This document shows, piece by piece, positions 23,300-31,513 of a stretch of 34,122 bases of DNA. The stretch spans positions 1 to 34,122 of the forward strand of contig DATDGG010000243.1 of assembly GCA_036522235.1 (NCBI GenBank), in the 5' to 3' direction. The position numbers and the translations under genes are program-made. The notes beneath the pieces are model-generated. The model was not told the origin of the DNA. It did not search any database and was given only the letters and a program-made list of their open reading frames with translations. The stretch's first letter is position 1. Every line of letters starts with the position of its first letter. Origin of the DNA: VAZQ01 sp036522235 (GTDB taxonomy: Bacteria; Pseudomonadota; Alphaproteobacteria; Rhizobiales; Xanthobacteraceae).

Positions 23300-23371
23300 G
23301 TAGCCCGCATGAAGCGTTAGCGTAGTGCGGGACGGCCGTCCCCGGATTTCGCTCCGCTCCATCCGGGCTAC
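23300..23371. repeat. GTAGCCCG-type inverted repeat element
   Basis: The left arm (23300-23331) begins GTAGCCCGCATGAAGCG. The right arm (23341-23371) ends CGCTCCATCCGGGCTAC, its inverse apart from a few substitutions. They are joined by the 9-bp ACGGCCGTC. The same arms flank the element at 31332-31482. It ends six bases from the stop of the upstream oxidoreductase gene. A hairpin of about 30 bp would form in any read-through mRNA to hemH. Confidence 0.75.
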
Positions 23372-23376
23372 AGGCG

Positions 23377-26300
23377 CTACTCCGCCGCTTTGAGATAATG
23401 CGGCTGGCCTGAGCGGAACTGATCCAGGAGGGTCGCCTCGTCGGCCTTGGCGGCCGTGAGGTGGCGCAGCTTGACGTGGCCGAAGCCGCGGATTTTCTCC
23501 GGGATTGCCGCGATGCCGACCGCCAGATGGTGATTGTCGGCATCGAGCTTCGCCAGCAGCTCCGATAAGGTCGTCTCGTAGTCGGCGATGAGCTTGCGCT
23601 CGATCCGACGCTCGGCGGTGTAGCCGAACGGATCGAAGGCGGTGCCGCGCAGGAATTTGAAGCGCATGAGCAGCCGGAAGCCTGTGAGCAGCCACGGCCC
23701 GAAGGTGATCTTGCGCGGCTCGCCGGTCCGGCGGTCGCGTCGCGCCAAGAGCGGCGGCGCGAGATGGAATGTAAAGCGCAGGCCCTCGCCGTCGAATTCC
23801 TGCGCCACCTGGTGCAGAAATTCGCCATCGCCATAGAGCCGCGCCACCTCGTACTCGTCCTTGTAGGCCATCAGCTTGAAGAGATTGCGCGCCACCGCTT
23901 CCGCCAGCCCGCATTTGCCGCCCGCCTTCGCGGCTTCCGCGGCCTTGGCGGCATCGACCCGATCGCGATAGCGCTTGGCATAGGCGGCGTTCTGGTAGGC
24001 GGTGAGATACTCAACCCGGCGCGCCACCATCTGGTCGAAGGAGTGCGACAGCGTCCGCGCGTCGGTGGTGGCAGCGAGCGGCGCGGCGAGCTGGTCGACC
24101 GCGGCGGGATCGGCGGCGGCGCGGCGGCCGAAGCGGAACGCCGCGATGTTCATCTGCGACGCTTCGCCATTGAGCGCGATCGCGGTCTCGATCGCCTCGG
24201 CTGACAGCGGCAGCGCGCCGAGCTGATACGCATAGCCGAGCATCACCATATTGGCCGCGATGGTCTGGCCCGCGACCGCAGCCGCGATCCGCGACGCATC
24301 CACGAAATGGCAGGCCGGCGCCCCGGCCGCGGCCGCGATCGCACGCTTGAGCCGCTCGGTCGGCAGCGAGAAATCCGCGTTGCGGGTGAACTCGCCGGGC
24401 AGCACCTCGGCGCGGTTCACCACCATGGTGGTGACCCCGGGCTCGACCGCAGCCAGCACCTTCTTGCTGCCCGCCACCACGATGTCGCCGCCAAGCACCA
24501 GATCAGCCCCGCGCGCCGCGATGCGGATGGCGTGAATATCCTCGGCCTTCTCGGCAATGCGGATGTGGCTCGCCACCGCGCCACCCTTCTGGGCGAGGCC
24601 GGCCATGTCGAGCACGCCGACGCCCTTGCCTTCGAGATGCGCCGCCATACCGAGGATCGCCCCGATCGTGACGATGCCGGTGCCGCCGATGCCGGTCACG
24701 ATGATCCCGTAGGTCTGATCGATCGCCGGCAGCTTGGGATCGGGCAGGTCCGGCGGCGGGGCTGCCCCGGCCGTGGCGGGCAGGCGTTTCGGCTTGCTGC
24801 CATGGACGGTGACGAAGGACGGACAGAAGCCCTTGAGGCAGGAGAAATCCTTGTTGCAGCTCGACTGATCGATGGTGCGCTTGCGCCCCCATTCGGTCTC
24901 CAGCGGCTGCACCGACACGCAATTCGACTGCACGCCGCAATCCCCGCAGCCCTCGCAGACGAGCTCGTTGATGATGACGCGCCGGTCGGGGTCCGGATAG
25001 GTGTGACGCTTGCGACGCCGGCGCTTCTCGGCCGCGCAGGTCTGGTCGTAGATCAGCACGCTGACGCCCGGAACGTTGGCGAGGTCTTCCTGCACCTGCA
25101 TCAAATCGTCGCGGTGATGAATGGTGAGACCGGCCGGCCAGCGCTCGTCGCTCGCGTATTTCCTCGGCTCGTCGGTGACCACCACCACCCGCGCGGCGCC
25201 TTCGGCCGCGACCTGGCGCGCCACCTGCGGCACCGTGAGCCCGCCGTCATTGGGCTGGCCGCCCGTCATGGCGACCGCGTCGTTGAACAGGACCTTGTAG
25301 GTCATGCTCACTTGGGCCGCGATCGCGGCGCGGATCGCCATATAGCCGGAATGGTTGTAGGTGCCGTCGCCGAGGTTCTGGAACACGTGTGGGCGCTTGG
25401 AGAACGGCGCTTCGCCGATCCAGTTGGCGCCCTCGCCGCCCATCTGGGTAAAGCCCAGCGTCGCGCGATCCATCCACTGCACCATGTAGTGGCAGCCGAT
25501 GCCCGCATAGGCGCGCATACCCTCCGGCACCACGGTCGAGGAATTGTGCGGACAGCCCGAGCAGAAATAGGGGATGCGCTGGGCGATCTCCTGCGTCTCC
25601 GCCAGCACGCGCTGCGCCTCCTGCAGGCGGGCGACGCGGTGCTTGAGGTCCTCGTCGGTGACATAGTTCAGCAACCGCTCGCCGATGCAGATCGCGACCT
25701 CGTTGGGGTCGAGCGCGCCCTTGACCGGGAACAGCCAGTTGCCCTGCTCGTCCTTCTTGCCGATGCAAGCCGGCTGGTTCGCCGTGCCGTAGAGCTCCTC
25801 GCGCACCTGCACCTCGATCAAGGAGCGCTTTTCCTCGACCACGATGATGAGATCGAGACCGTCGGCGAATTCCTTGAGATCGCGCTGGCTGATCGGCCAC
25901 GGGCAGCCGATCTTGTAGAGCCGCAGCCCGAGCGCGTTGCACCTGACCTCGTCGATGCCGAGCTCGTCGAGCGCCTGGCGGACGTCGAGATAGGACTTGC
26001 CGGTGGTGATGACGCCGATCTTGGGGGCGCGGCCGCCCGAGGCGATGTAGCGGTTGAGCTTGTTGGCGCGCACGAAGGCGAGCATCGCGTCGCGCTTGTA
26101 GTCGTGCAGCCGCGCCTCCATGCCGAGGATCGAGTCGCGCAGCCGGATATTGAGCCCGCCCTCGGGCATCTCGAAATCGTCCGGCATCACGATAGCGACC
26201 CGCTCCAGGCGGCCGTCGACGACCGCGGTCGACTCGACCGTCTCGTGCATGCATTTGAGCGCCACCCAGGCGCCGGTGAAGCGCGACATCGCCCAGCCGT

Positions 26301-26853
26301 AGAGGCCGTAATCGATGATCTCCTGCACGCCGGCCGGGTTCAGGATCGGGATCATCACGTCGATGAAGTGATATTCGGACTGGTGCGCTGTGGTGGAGGA
26401 TTCGGCGGTGTGGTCGTCGCCCATCAAGGCGAGCACGCCGCCATGCCGCGAGCTGCCGGCGAAATTGGCATGGCGAAACACGTCGCCGGTGCGGTCGACG
26501 CCCGGACCTTTGCCGTACCAGATGCCGAACACGCCGTCGTATCTGCCTTCCTGGCGCAGCTCCGCCTGCTGCGTGCCCCACAGCGCGGTGGCGGCGAGCT
26601 CCTCGTTGATGCCGGCCTGGAACATGACGTCAGACGCGCGCAGCTGCGCCTGCGCACGCTGGAACTGCTGGTCGAGGCCACCCAGAGGGGAGCCCCGATA
26701 GCCGGTCACATAGCCCGCCGTATTGAGGCCGGCGCGGCGGTCGCGCTCCTTCTGCATCAGGCACAGCCGCACCAGCGCCTGATAGCCGGTGACGAAGACG
26801 CGCGCTTGCGCCAGATCATATTTGTCGTCGAGGCGGACCGGTTTGAGCGTCAT
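23377..26853 (-). CDS. Indolepyruvate ferredoxin oxidoreductase family protein (single-chain)
   Basis: This 1158-residue fusion combines the alpha, beta and gamma parts of 2-oxoacid:ferredoxin oxidoreductases. The N-terminal pyrimidine-binding domain has YRGSPLGGLD (residues 52-61) and GINEELAATALWG. The TPP domain has CSGCPHNSST (431-440) and VFQNLGDGTYNHSG. The ferredoxin-like [4Fe-4S] cysteines are CEGCGDCGVQSNC (633-645), with further cysteines at 666, 672 and 677. The gamma domain starts at GIGGTGIVTIG (721-731). The C-terminal region has DPFGYTAERRIE and FGHVKLRHL. It would oxidise aryl- or branched-chain 2-oxoacids to acyl-CoA with ferredoxin as acceptor. The ATG at 26853 fits the family start; an upstream in-frame ATG at 26916 is less likely. 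Confidence 0.94.
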   Translation of the reverse strand: MTLKPVRLDDKYDLAQARVFVTGYQALVRLCLMQKERDRRAGLNTAGYVTGYRGSPLGGLDQQFQRAQAQLRASDVMFQAGINEELAATALWGTQQAELRQEGRYDGVFGIWYGKGPGVDRTGDVFRHANFAGSSRHGGVLALMGDDHTAESSTTAHQSEYHFIDVMIPILNPAGVQEIIDYGLYGWAMSRFTGAWVALKCMHETVESTAVVDGRLERVAIVMPDDFEMPEGGLNIRLRDSILGMEARLHDYKRDAMLAFVRANKLNRYIASGGRAPKIGVITTGKSYLDVRQALDELGIDEVRCNALGLRLYKIGCPWPISQRDLKEFADGLDLIIVVEEKRSLIEVQVREELYGTANQPACIGKKDEQGNWLFPVKGALDPNEVAICIGERLLNYVTDEDLKHRVARLQEAQRVLAETQEIAQRIPYFCSGCPHNSSTVVPEGMRAYAGIGCHYMVQWMDRATLGFTQMGGEGANWIGEAPFSKRPHVFQNLGDGTYNHSGYMAIRAAIAAQVSMTYKVLFNDAVAMTGGQPNDGGLTVPQVARQVAAEGAARVVVVTDEPRKYASDERWPAGLTIHHRDDLMQVQEDLANVPGVSVLIYDQTCAAEKRRRRKRHTYPDPDRRVIINELVCEGCGDCGVQSNCVSVQPLETEWGRKRTIDQSSCNKDFSCLKGFCPSFVTVHGSKPKRLPATAGAAPPPDLPDPKLPAIDQTYGIIVTGIGGTGIVTIGAILGMAAHLEGKGVGVLDMAGLAQKGGAVASHIRIAEKAEDIHAIRIAARGADLVLGGDIVVAGSKKVLAAVEPGVTTMVVNRAEVLPGEFTRNADFSLPTERLKRAIAAAAGAPACHFVDASRIAAAVAGQTIAANMVMLGYAYQLGALPLSAEAIETAIALNGEASQMNIAAFRFGRRAAADPAAVDQLAAPLAATTDARTLSHSFDQMVARRVEYLTAYQNAAYAKRYRDRVDAAKAAEAAKAGGKCGLAEAVARNLFKLMAYKDEYEVARLYGDGEFLHQVAQEFDGEGLRFTFHLAPPLLARRDRRTGEPRKITFGPWLLTGFRLLMRFKFLRGTAFDPFGYTAERRIERKLIADYETTLSELLAKLDADNHHLAVGIAAIPEKIRGFGHVKLRHLTAAKADEATLLDQFRSGQPHYLKAAE

Positions 26854-27136
26854 CGCGGACCTGTGCGGGACCATGATTCCCGTGAGAGAGATATAGGCGG
26901 CGCGCTGCATCAGCAATGCCGGTCACGCCGGCCTCCATTCGTTGCGCCGGAATCGGTGACACGACAATGAAATTTCCCTTAGCCCCAGCGCCCGCGATTT
27001 TTGCGCATTGCAGCATGCGCGGCGGGCAAAGCCGGCATTTGCGGGCGCGGCTGGCCGACCCTTGCGGCCTGCTTTACAAGGCTTGCGTGTAGCCCCGCCC
27101 GCCGATTGCACGCCTCCCGAACCCGCTTGATTGCCC

Positions 27137-28561
27137 ATGGACGCCATCGCCGACGCGACCAAGGTCAGGCCGCTCACCCATCGGGAGACGCTGCTCATCG
27201 TGCTCGGCATGTTGCTGCCGATCTTCATGGGATCGCTCGATCAGACCATCCTGGCGAGCGCGTTGCCGACGATCGGTCGCGACCTCGGCGATGCCCATGA
27301 ACTGTCCTGGCTGATCACCGCTTATTTGCTGGCTTCGACCGCGGTGATCCCGCTCTACGGCAAGCTGGCCGACATCCGGGGGCGCGCTTTTGCGCTGCGC
27401 ATCGCCATCGCGGTGCATCTCACCGGATCGCTCCTCTGCGCGCTCGCGCACTCGATGCCGGTTCTGATCCTGGGGCGCAGCCTGCAGGGCATCGGCGGCG
27501 GCGGGCTTGCGTCCATGGGCATGGTGGTGCTCGGCGATGTCGCGGCGCCGCGGGAGCGCGGGCGTTACTATGCTTACTTTGCGGTGACCTACACCACGGC
27601 CGGGGCCTGCGGCCCGGCATTGGGCGGATTTCTCGCCGACTATCTGCATTGGTCGGCGATCTTCTGGCTCAACATTCTGCTCGGCCTGGGAGCGCTGGCG
27701 GTGACCTCGACCTTGCTGCGCGGCCTGCCGCGCCATGAGCGCCCGCACCGTCTCGACGTGATCGGCGCCGCACTGATCGTGGCGGCCAGCGTCTCATTCA
27801 TGCTGGGCCTCAATCTGGCGGGCATCCGGTTTCCCTGGGCCTCGCTTCCCATCGTCACGCTGTTCGGTTTTGCGCTGATCGCGGGCGTGTCGTTCGTGCT
27901 TCGCCTGATGACGGCGCCGGAGCCGCTGATCCCGATCGCCATCCTTCGCGAACCCGTGGTGCGGTACGCGGTCGTCGCCAATGCGTTCGGCTGGGGATCC
28001 GTGGTCGGGCTCAACATCTTTCTTCCGAGCTATCTGCAGACCGTCATCGGGCTCACCCCCACCGATGCGGGCCTGAGCCTCATGGTGCTCATGGTGACGC
28101 TCAACATCAGCGCGGGCCTCGCCGGTCAGGTCCTGGGCCGGGTGAAGCATTACAAGACGCTGCCCATGGTCGGGCTCGTGGTCGCGATCGCGGCGGTACT
28201 GGTCCTGGCGTGGCGCGCCGAGCGCCTCGATCTATGGTGGTTCGAGCTCCTGCTGATCGTGTTCGGAGCAGGCTTTGGGCCGCTGCCGTCGCTCACCCAG
28301 GTCGCGGTGCAGAATACGGTGGCGCGCCATCAGCTCGGCATTTCGCTCGGGGCGATGAATTTTTCCCGCGGCCTGTTGTCCACCATCGTGGTGGTGGCGT
28401 TCGGTGCGATCCTGCTGGCGGGCACTGTCGATCAGGGCGGATCGGCGGCGGTGACCGCCGCAGCCTTTTCGCGCGTGTTCCTGGCCGATGCCGCTTGTGT
28501 TGCGATCGCGCTCCTTGCCGTGCTGCTGATGGCGGAGCGGCCGCTGCAGGAGGAGCCGTGA
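27137..28561 (+). CDS. MFS multidrug efflux transporter, DHA2 (14-TM) type
   Basis: This 474-residue membrane protein belongs to the EmrB/QacA branch of the major facilitator superfamily. Motif D1 appears as LDQTILASALPTIGRDL in the first helix, followed by WLITAYLLASTAVIPLYGKLAD. The motif A region GKLADIRGRAF comes next, then LGRSLQGIGGGGLASMG and motif C-like GPALGGFLADYLHW. Hydrophobic segments are consistent with 14 helices and proton-coupled export of drugs or other small hydrophobic molecules. The start is the ATG at 27137. The stop overlaps the GTG start of the next gene (GTGA), so a spermidine synthase-like protein is made with it. The substrate is unknown. Confidence 0.93.
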   Translation: MDAIADATKVRPLTHRETLLIVLGMLLPIFMGSLDQTILASALPTIGRDLGDAHELSWLITAYLLASTAVIPLYGKLADIRGRAFALRIAIAVHLTGSLLCALAHSMPVLILGRSLQGIGGGGLASMGMVVLGDVAAPRERGRYYAYFAVTYTTAGACGPALGGFLADYLHWSAIFWLNILLGLGALAVTSTLLRGLPRHERPHRLDVIGAALIVAASVSFMLGLNLAGIRFPWASLPIVTLFGFALIAGVSFVLRLMTAPEPLIPIAILREPVVRYAVVANAFGWGSVVGLNIFLPSYLQTVIGLTPTDAGLSLMVLMVTLNISAGLAGQVLGRVKHYKTLPMVGLVVAIAAVLVLAWRAERLDLWWFELLLIVFGAGFGPLPSLTQVAVQNTVARHQLGISLGAMNFSRGLLSTIVVVAFGAILLAGTVDQGGSAAVTAAAFSRVFLADAACVAIALLAVLLMAERPLQEEP

Positions 28562-29280
28562 TTCCCTGGTCCCTCATCGATACCGCGCACGTGCCGGGCG
28601 GCGGCGAGCTGCGCCTCATGCGGCGCGGCGCCGAATTCTCGATCAGGTTGGGTCGCGATGAGCTGATGAACAGCCGTCGCAGCGGATCGGAGGCGGCGCT
28701 CGCCACCCTGGCTTGCGAACGAATCCAGGCCCGCAAGCGGCCGCAGATATTGATCGGCGGATTGGGCATGGGCTTCACGCTACGTGCCGCGCTGGCGGTA
28801 CTCGGAGCGCAGGCGCGGATCACCGTCGCCGAGCTGATACCGGCCGTCCTGGCATGGGCCAGGGGTCCGATGGCGGAGGTCTTCGGCGAGAGCCTGACCG
28901 ATCGGCGCGTCAGCATCCGCGAGGCCGACGTCGCTCAACTGATCCGCAACGGTCCGTCGAGCTTCGATGCGATCGTGCTGGATGTCGACAACGGCCCCGC
29001 CGGACTGACCCGAGAAGCCAATGACCGGCTCTACAACCGCGAAGGATTGAGCGCCGCCCACGCGGCGCTGCGTCCCGGTAGCGTGCTGGCCGTATGGTCA
29101 TCGGGACCGGACCTGAAATTCACCCAGCGGCTTCGCCAAGCCGGTTTCGACGTGGACGAGATGCGGGTGCGGGCCAATGGCGCGCGCGGCGGCGCGCGAC
29201 ACGTCATCTGGATCGCGACCCGCGTCGAACGTGGGCGGCAGCGGAACCCATCCAGCTCGCGCAGCCAGCATCGAGATTGA
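28558..29280 (+). CDS. Spermidine synthase-like methyltransferase-fold protein
   Basis: This 240-residue protein has the spermidine synthase/SAM-binding fold. The nucleotide loop is IGGLGMGFTLRAAL, the acidic turn is TVAELIPAVLAWARGP, and LDVDNGPAGLTREANDRLYN is typical of this subgroup. The start is GTG at 28558, overlapping the transporter stop, with AGGAGG just upstream (28548-28553). The N-terminal tetramerisation strand region of true spermidine synthases is shortened, so polyamine synthesis is unproven. The final codons (RSQHRD and stop) lie in DNA derived from the decayed dioxygenase gene on the other strand, so the C-terminus was probably altered by that rearrangement. Confidence 0.85.
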   Translation: MIPWSLIDTAHVPGGGELRLMRRGAEFSIRLGRDELMNSRRSGSEAALATLACERIQARKRPQILIGGLGMGFTLRAALAVLGAQARITVAELIPAVLAWARGPMAEVFGESLTDRRVSIREADVAQLIRNGPSSFDAIVLDVDNGPAGLTREANDRLYNREGLSAAHAALRPGSVLAVWSSGPDLKFTQRLRQAGFDVDEMRVRANGARGGARHVIWIATRVERGRQRNPSSSRSQHRD

Positions 29281-29294
29281 GCCGCCGTCAATGC
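29264..29294. repeat. Direct repeat, left copy (flanks serine hydrolase gene)
   Basis: GCCAGCATCGAGAT and the following bases to ATGC form a 31-bp stretch that matches 30514-30544 at 29 of 31 positions, in the same orientation. It lies in the dioxygenase remnant. Confidence 0.85.
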
Positions 29295-29303
29295 AACCGC
29301 CGC

Positions 29304-29327
29304 CTACCGGCCACAATCGGCCGGTAG
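29304..29327. terminator. Hairpin after the transporter/spermidine synthase-like genes
   Basis: CTACCGGCC-ACAATC-GGCCGGTAG has a perfect 9-bp stem and a 6-base loop. It lies 24 bp after the stop of the spermidine synthase-like gene and before the serine hydrolase gene. There is no T tract, so termination is only suggested by position. Confidence 0.35.
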
Positions 29328-29366
29328 CCGTCATATAGAAATCGGAAAACCAGGGGGGTGGGGCGG

Positions 29367-30488
29367 ATGATTGAGGCAGTTGCTTATGCCCTGTGCCGCC
29401 TGGCGCGGCCGTCCGCCGTCTTGGCGGCGCTCCTGATTTGGATCGGACCAAGCTCCAGTTGCGCGGCGCAGCCGGCGCCTGGCGGACGAACGCTTCCGCC
29501 AGCCACGCCGGCTTTGAATTCCGAAACTCTGTCACATCTCCCACTCTTCCTTGCAGAAAAATATCCGACTGTGCGATCCCTCATGCTCGCGCGCGGCAAC
29601 TGCGTCGCTTTTGAGTATTACCGGAAAGATATCGGGATCGGGACCCTGTCGCGCGTGCACTCGATTACCAAGAGCGTGCTGTCCATCTTGTTCGGCATCG
29701 CGATCGACAAGGGGTACGTTCGCCTGAATCAAAAGCTGTCAGAGCTTCTTCCGGAAACCTTGGAGAAAACAGTTGATCCTCGCGTGCGCGACATAACGGT
29801 TCGCGATCTGCTGACGATGACCTCCGGATTTGACCCGGCCGGGCAGCGCGGCAGGATCGGCGTCCCGACCACCGAGCGGTGGCAATGGATGATCAACCGT
29901 CCGATGCTGTATTCACCGGGAAGTCATTTCAACTACGACGACACGGGGGCCGACTTTACTTCTGTCGTCCTGAAGCGGGGCATTGGGCAGAATCCCGGGC
30001 AATTTGCCCGGCAGAACCTCTTCGATCCGATGGGTATTGCCAACTACAATTGGATTTCCGATGCGGAAGGGAATTTGGTTGCCAGCAACGGGCTATCGTT
30101 GACCGCACGAGACATGATCAAGATCGGCATTCTCTACCTCCAGCACGGTCGGTGGCGCGATACGCAGCTTGTTTCGAGCGACTATGTGGCCGACTCGACC
30201 TCCAAGCACAACGATGGCGGCCCGCCGACCCACTCCGCGTATGGCTATTTGTGGTGGACGAAGAGGACCAAGACGGACCTCGACGCATTCTTCGCCGCCG
30301 GGTTCGGTAGCCAGTTGATCTACGTTGTTCCCAAGCTCGAGCTTGTCCTCGCGCTGGCGGCGGATTCGTCGGTGCCGGGGGGAAGCGTGGAGTTCGTCAA
30401 CGACATCGTCCTGCCCGCCGCGGGCACCCTCCCGAACGCGCCGATGTGCATCGCTCGGCTTGGAGAAAAGCAACCGCAGCCCAGGTGA
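29367..30488 (+). CDS. Exported serine hydrolase, beta-lactamase/penicillin-binding-protein-like family
   Basis: This 373-residue protein has a signal sequence to about residue 34. The first catalytic motif is S99-I-T-K102 in VHSITKSV. The second is the Tyr of FNYDDTG (Y190), where many relatives have YxN. The third is around AAGFGSQL. LLTMTSGFDP and DLVASNGLSLTARDM-like segments fit the class C beta-lactamase/esterase (COG1680) group. It may be an esterase, peptidase or transpeptidase-like enzyme; antibiotic resistance is not implied. The start is ATG at 29367, or GTG at 29358. Codon usage is clearly less GC-rich than that of its neighbours. It is bordered by the dioxygenase remnant on the left and the intact dioxygenase gene on the right, so it was probably acquired. 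Confidence 0.87.
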   Translation: MIEAVAYALCRLARPSAVLAALLIWIGPSSSCAAQPAPGGRTLPPATPALNSETLSHLPLFLAEKYPTVRSLMLARGNCVAFEYYRKDIGIGTLSRVHSITKSVLSILFGIAIDKGYVRLNQKLSELLPETLEKTVDPRVRDITVRDLLTMTSGFDPAGQRGRIGVPTTERWQWMINRPMLYSPGSHFNYDDTGADFTSVVLKRGIGQNPGQFARQNLFDPMGIANYNWISDAEGNLVASNGLSLTARDMIKIGILYLQHGRWRDTQLVSSDYVADSTSKHNDGGPPTHSAYGYLWWTKRTKTDLDAFFAAGFGSQLIYVVPKLELVLALAADSSVPGGSVEFVNDIVLPAAGTLPNAPMCIARLGEKQPQPR

Positions 30489-30497
30489 CCGGCGCGA

Positions 30498-31277
30498 CTA
30501 TCCGCTCCGTACCGCCAGCATCGAGATCGAGCCGCCGTCGATGCCTTCGACCGGAAAGCTGACGGCCTCGCCTTGCTGCCGGGTCGCGATCACGTAGAGC
30601 AGCGGCAGATAGTGATCGGGCGTCGGGATGGAGAGCAGGGCATCGCGCCCGAGCGTCTCGTAGTCGACGAGCGGCCTGTGCTCGCCCGCGACCAGCATCG
30701 CTCTCGCGGTCTCTTCGAACCGGATCGCCCAATCATACGGTTCGGGCATATGCCGTCCCCACGCATAGGTGTGGAGATTGTGCACCAGGTTCCCGCTGCC
30801 GACGATCAGCACGCCCTCCTCGCGCAGGGGGCTGAGCCGCTTGCCGAGCTCGAAATGGAATGCGGCCGGCCGGGTCTCGTCGATGCTGAGCTGGACCACC
30901 GGAACATCGGCCTGCGGATAGACGTGGCGCAGCACCGACCAGGTGCCATGATCGAGGCCCCAGGATTCGTCGAGCCGCACCGGCAACGGCGCCAGCAGCT
31001 CCTGCACACGGCGCGCCAATGCCGGATCGCCGGGCGCGGGGTAGCGCACCTGGTACAGTTCTTTTGGAAATCCGCCGAAATCGTGAATCGTCTTGGGCGC
31101 CGTCATGACGGTGACGCCGACGTCAGGAACAAACCAGTGCGCGGATATCGACAGAACGGCCTTGGGCCGGCGGATCTCCTGCCCGATGCGCCGCCAGGCG
31201 GCCGTATAGGCGTTGTCGCGGAGGGCATTCATCGGATTACCGTGCCCGAAAAAGACGGCGGGGAGGATGTCGGCCAT
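30498..31277 (-). CDS. DODA-type extradiol ring-opening dioxygenase (YgiD-like)
   Basis: This 259-residue enzyme belongs to the class III LigB/4,5-DOPA dioxygenase superfamily. Metal-ligand histidines match FFGHGNPMNAL (H12), SISAHWF (H47) and GNLVHNLH (H166 or H169). HDFGGFPKELYQVRYPAPGDP and GLDHGTWSVL are typical of the YgiD group. It would cleave a catechol-type ring with Zn or Fe and oxygen in the cytoplasm. The natural substrate is unknown. The start at 31277 is chosen from the conserved MADILPAVFFGHG; GAAGG lies upstream. The last 31 bp or so are duplicated at 29264-29294. It is convergent with the serine hydrolase gene at 9 bp. Confidence 0.92.
   Translation of the reverse strand: MADILPAVFFGHGNPMNALRDNAYTAAWRRIGQEIRRPKAVLSISAHWFVPDVGVTVMTAPKTIHDFGGFPKELYQVRYPAPGDPALARRVQELLAPLPVRLDESWGLDHGTWSVLRHVYPQADVPVVQLSIDETRPAAFHFELGKRLSPLREEGVLIVGSGNLVHNLHTYAWGRHMPEPYDWAIRFEETARAMLVAGEHRPLVDYETLGRDALLSIPTPDHYLPLLYVIATRQQGEAVSFPVEGIDGGSISMLAVRSG
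30514..30544. repeat. Direct repeat, right copy (3' end of intact dioxygenase gene)
   Basis: This is the intact partner of 29264-29294 (29 of 31 identical, same orientation). It encodes GIDGGSISMLA near the C-terminus of the dioxygenase. Confidence 0.85.
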
Positions 31278-31331
31278 GCGCGGCGCCTTCCGATGAGGTT
31301 TCACCAGATATAGGCAATACACGCCTGGTTC

Positions 31332-31482
31332 GTAGCCCGGATGGAGCGAAAGCGAAATCCGGGTCCTTCGAGACGCCGTGCTGCGCGCGGCTCCTCAGGA
31401 TGAGGCCCCTCATGGTGAGGAGCGCGGGCTCTGCCCGCGCGTCCCGAACCACCCGCATTGCGCTACGCTCCATGCGGGCTAC
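31332..31482. repeat. GTAGCCCG-type element interrupted by a second palindromic repeat
   Basis: The outer arms (31332-31348 and 31466-31482) are a 17-bp inverted repeat with one mismatch. With their extensions (31332-31363 and 31452-31482) they match the element at 23300-23371. In place of its 9-bp centre there is an 88-bp insert (31364-31451). That insert has its own ends (TTCGAGACG, CGTCCCGAA) and a long hairpin of 16-bp arms with two mismatches (31390-31405 and 31408-31423), around GCTCCTCAGGATGAGG. Two repeat families are therefore nested here, in the leader region of the nitrile hydratase operon. Confidence 0.75.
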
Positions 31483-31513
31483 AGTAGTTACAGTAGCGAG
31501 CAGGGAGACAATA

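Larger units (their letters stand above)
29248..29340 (-). pseudogene. Decayed 3' end of a DODA-type dioxygenase gene
   Basis: On the minus strand this stretch reads FYMTATGRLWPVGGG, then CIDGGSISMLAARAGW. The intact dioxygenase at 30498-31277 ends LYVIATRQQGEAVS, FPVEGIDGGSISMLAVRSG and stop. IDGGSISMLA is identical; YxxATxR and the final AxRxG also match. The stop position is TGG here instead of TAG. Nothing upstream on this strand continues the family, so it is a short remnant. It overlaps the end of the spermidine synthase-like gene. The intact gene lies 1.2 kb away in the same orientation, so it is either a leftover of a tandem duplication or a copy made when the serine hydrolase gene entered. 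Confidence 0.8.

Noticed and set aside
24307..26970. Long plus-strand open frame of 887 codons opposite the indolepyruvate oxidoreductase gene
   Set aside because: Its predicted protein is His/Arg/Ala/Gly-rich with no motif. The opposite strand encodes a complete conserved enzyme, and such frames are common antisense by-products of high-GC codon bias.
27003..27020. GCGCAT-N6-ATGCGC inverted repeat in the divergent gap between the oxidoreductase and drug exporter genes, as an operator
   Set aside because: Six-base arms of this composition are expected by chance in such GC-rich DNA, and no promoter boxes could be placed around it.
29358..30488. Serine hydrolase as an antibiotic-resistance beta-lactamase
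   Set aside because: Only the general SxxK/Tyr fold motifs are present. The YDD second motif and the third motif do not match class C resistance enzymes, so only a broad serine hydrolase call is justified.
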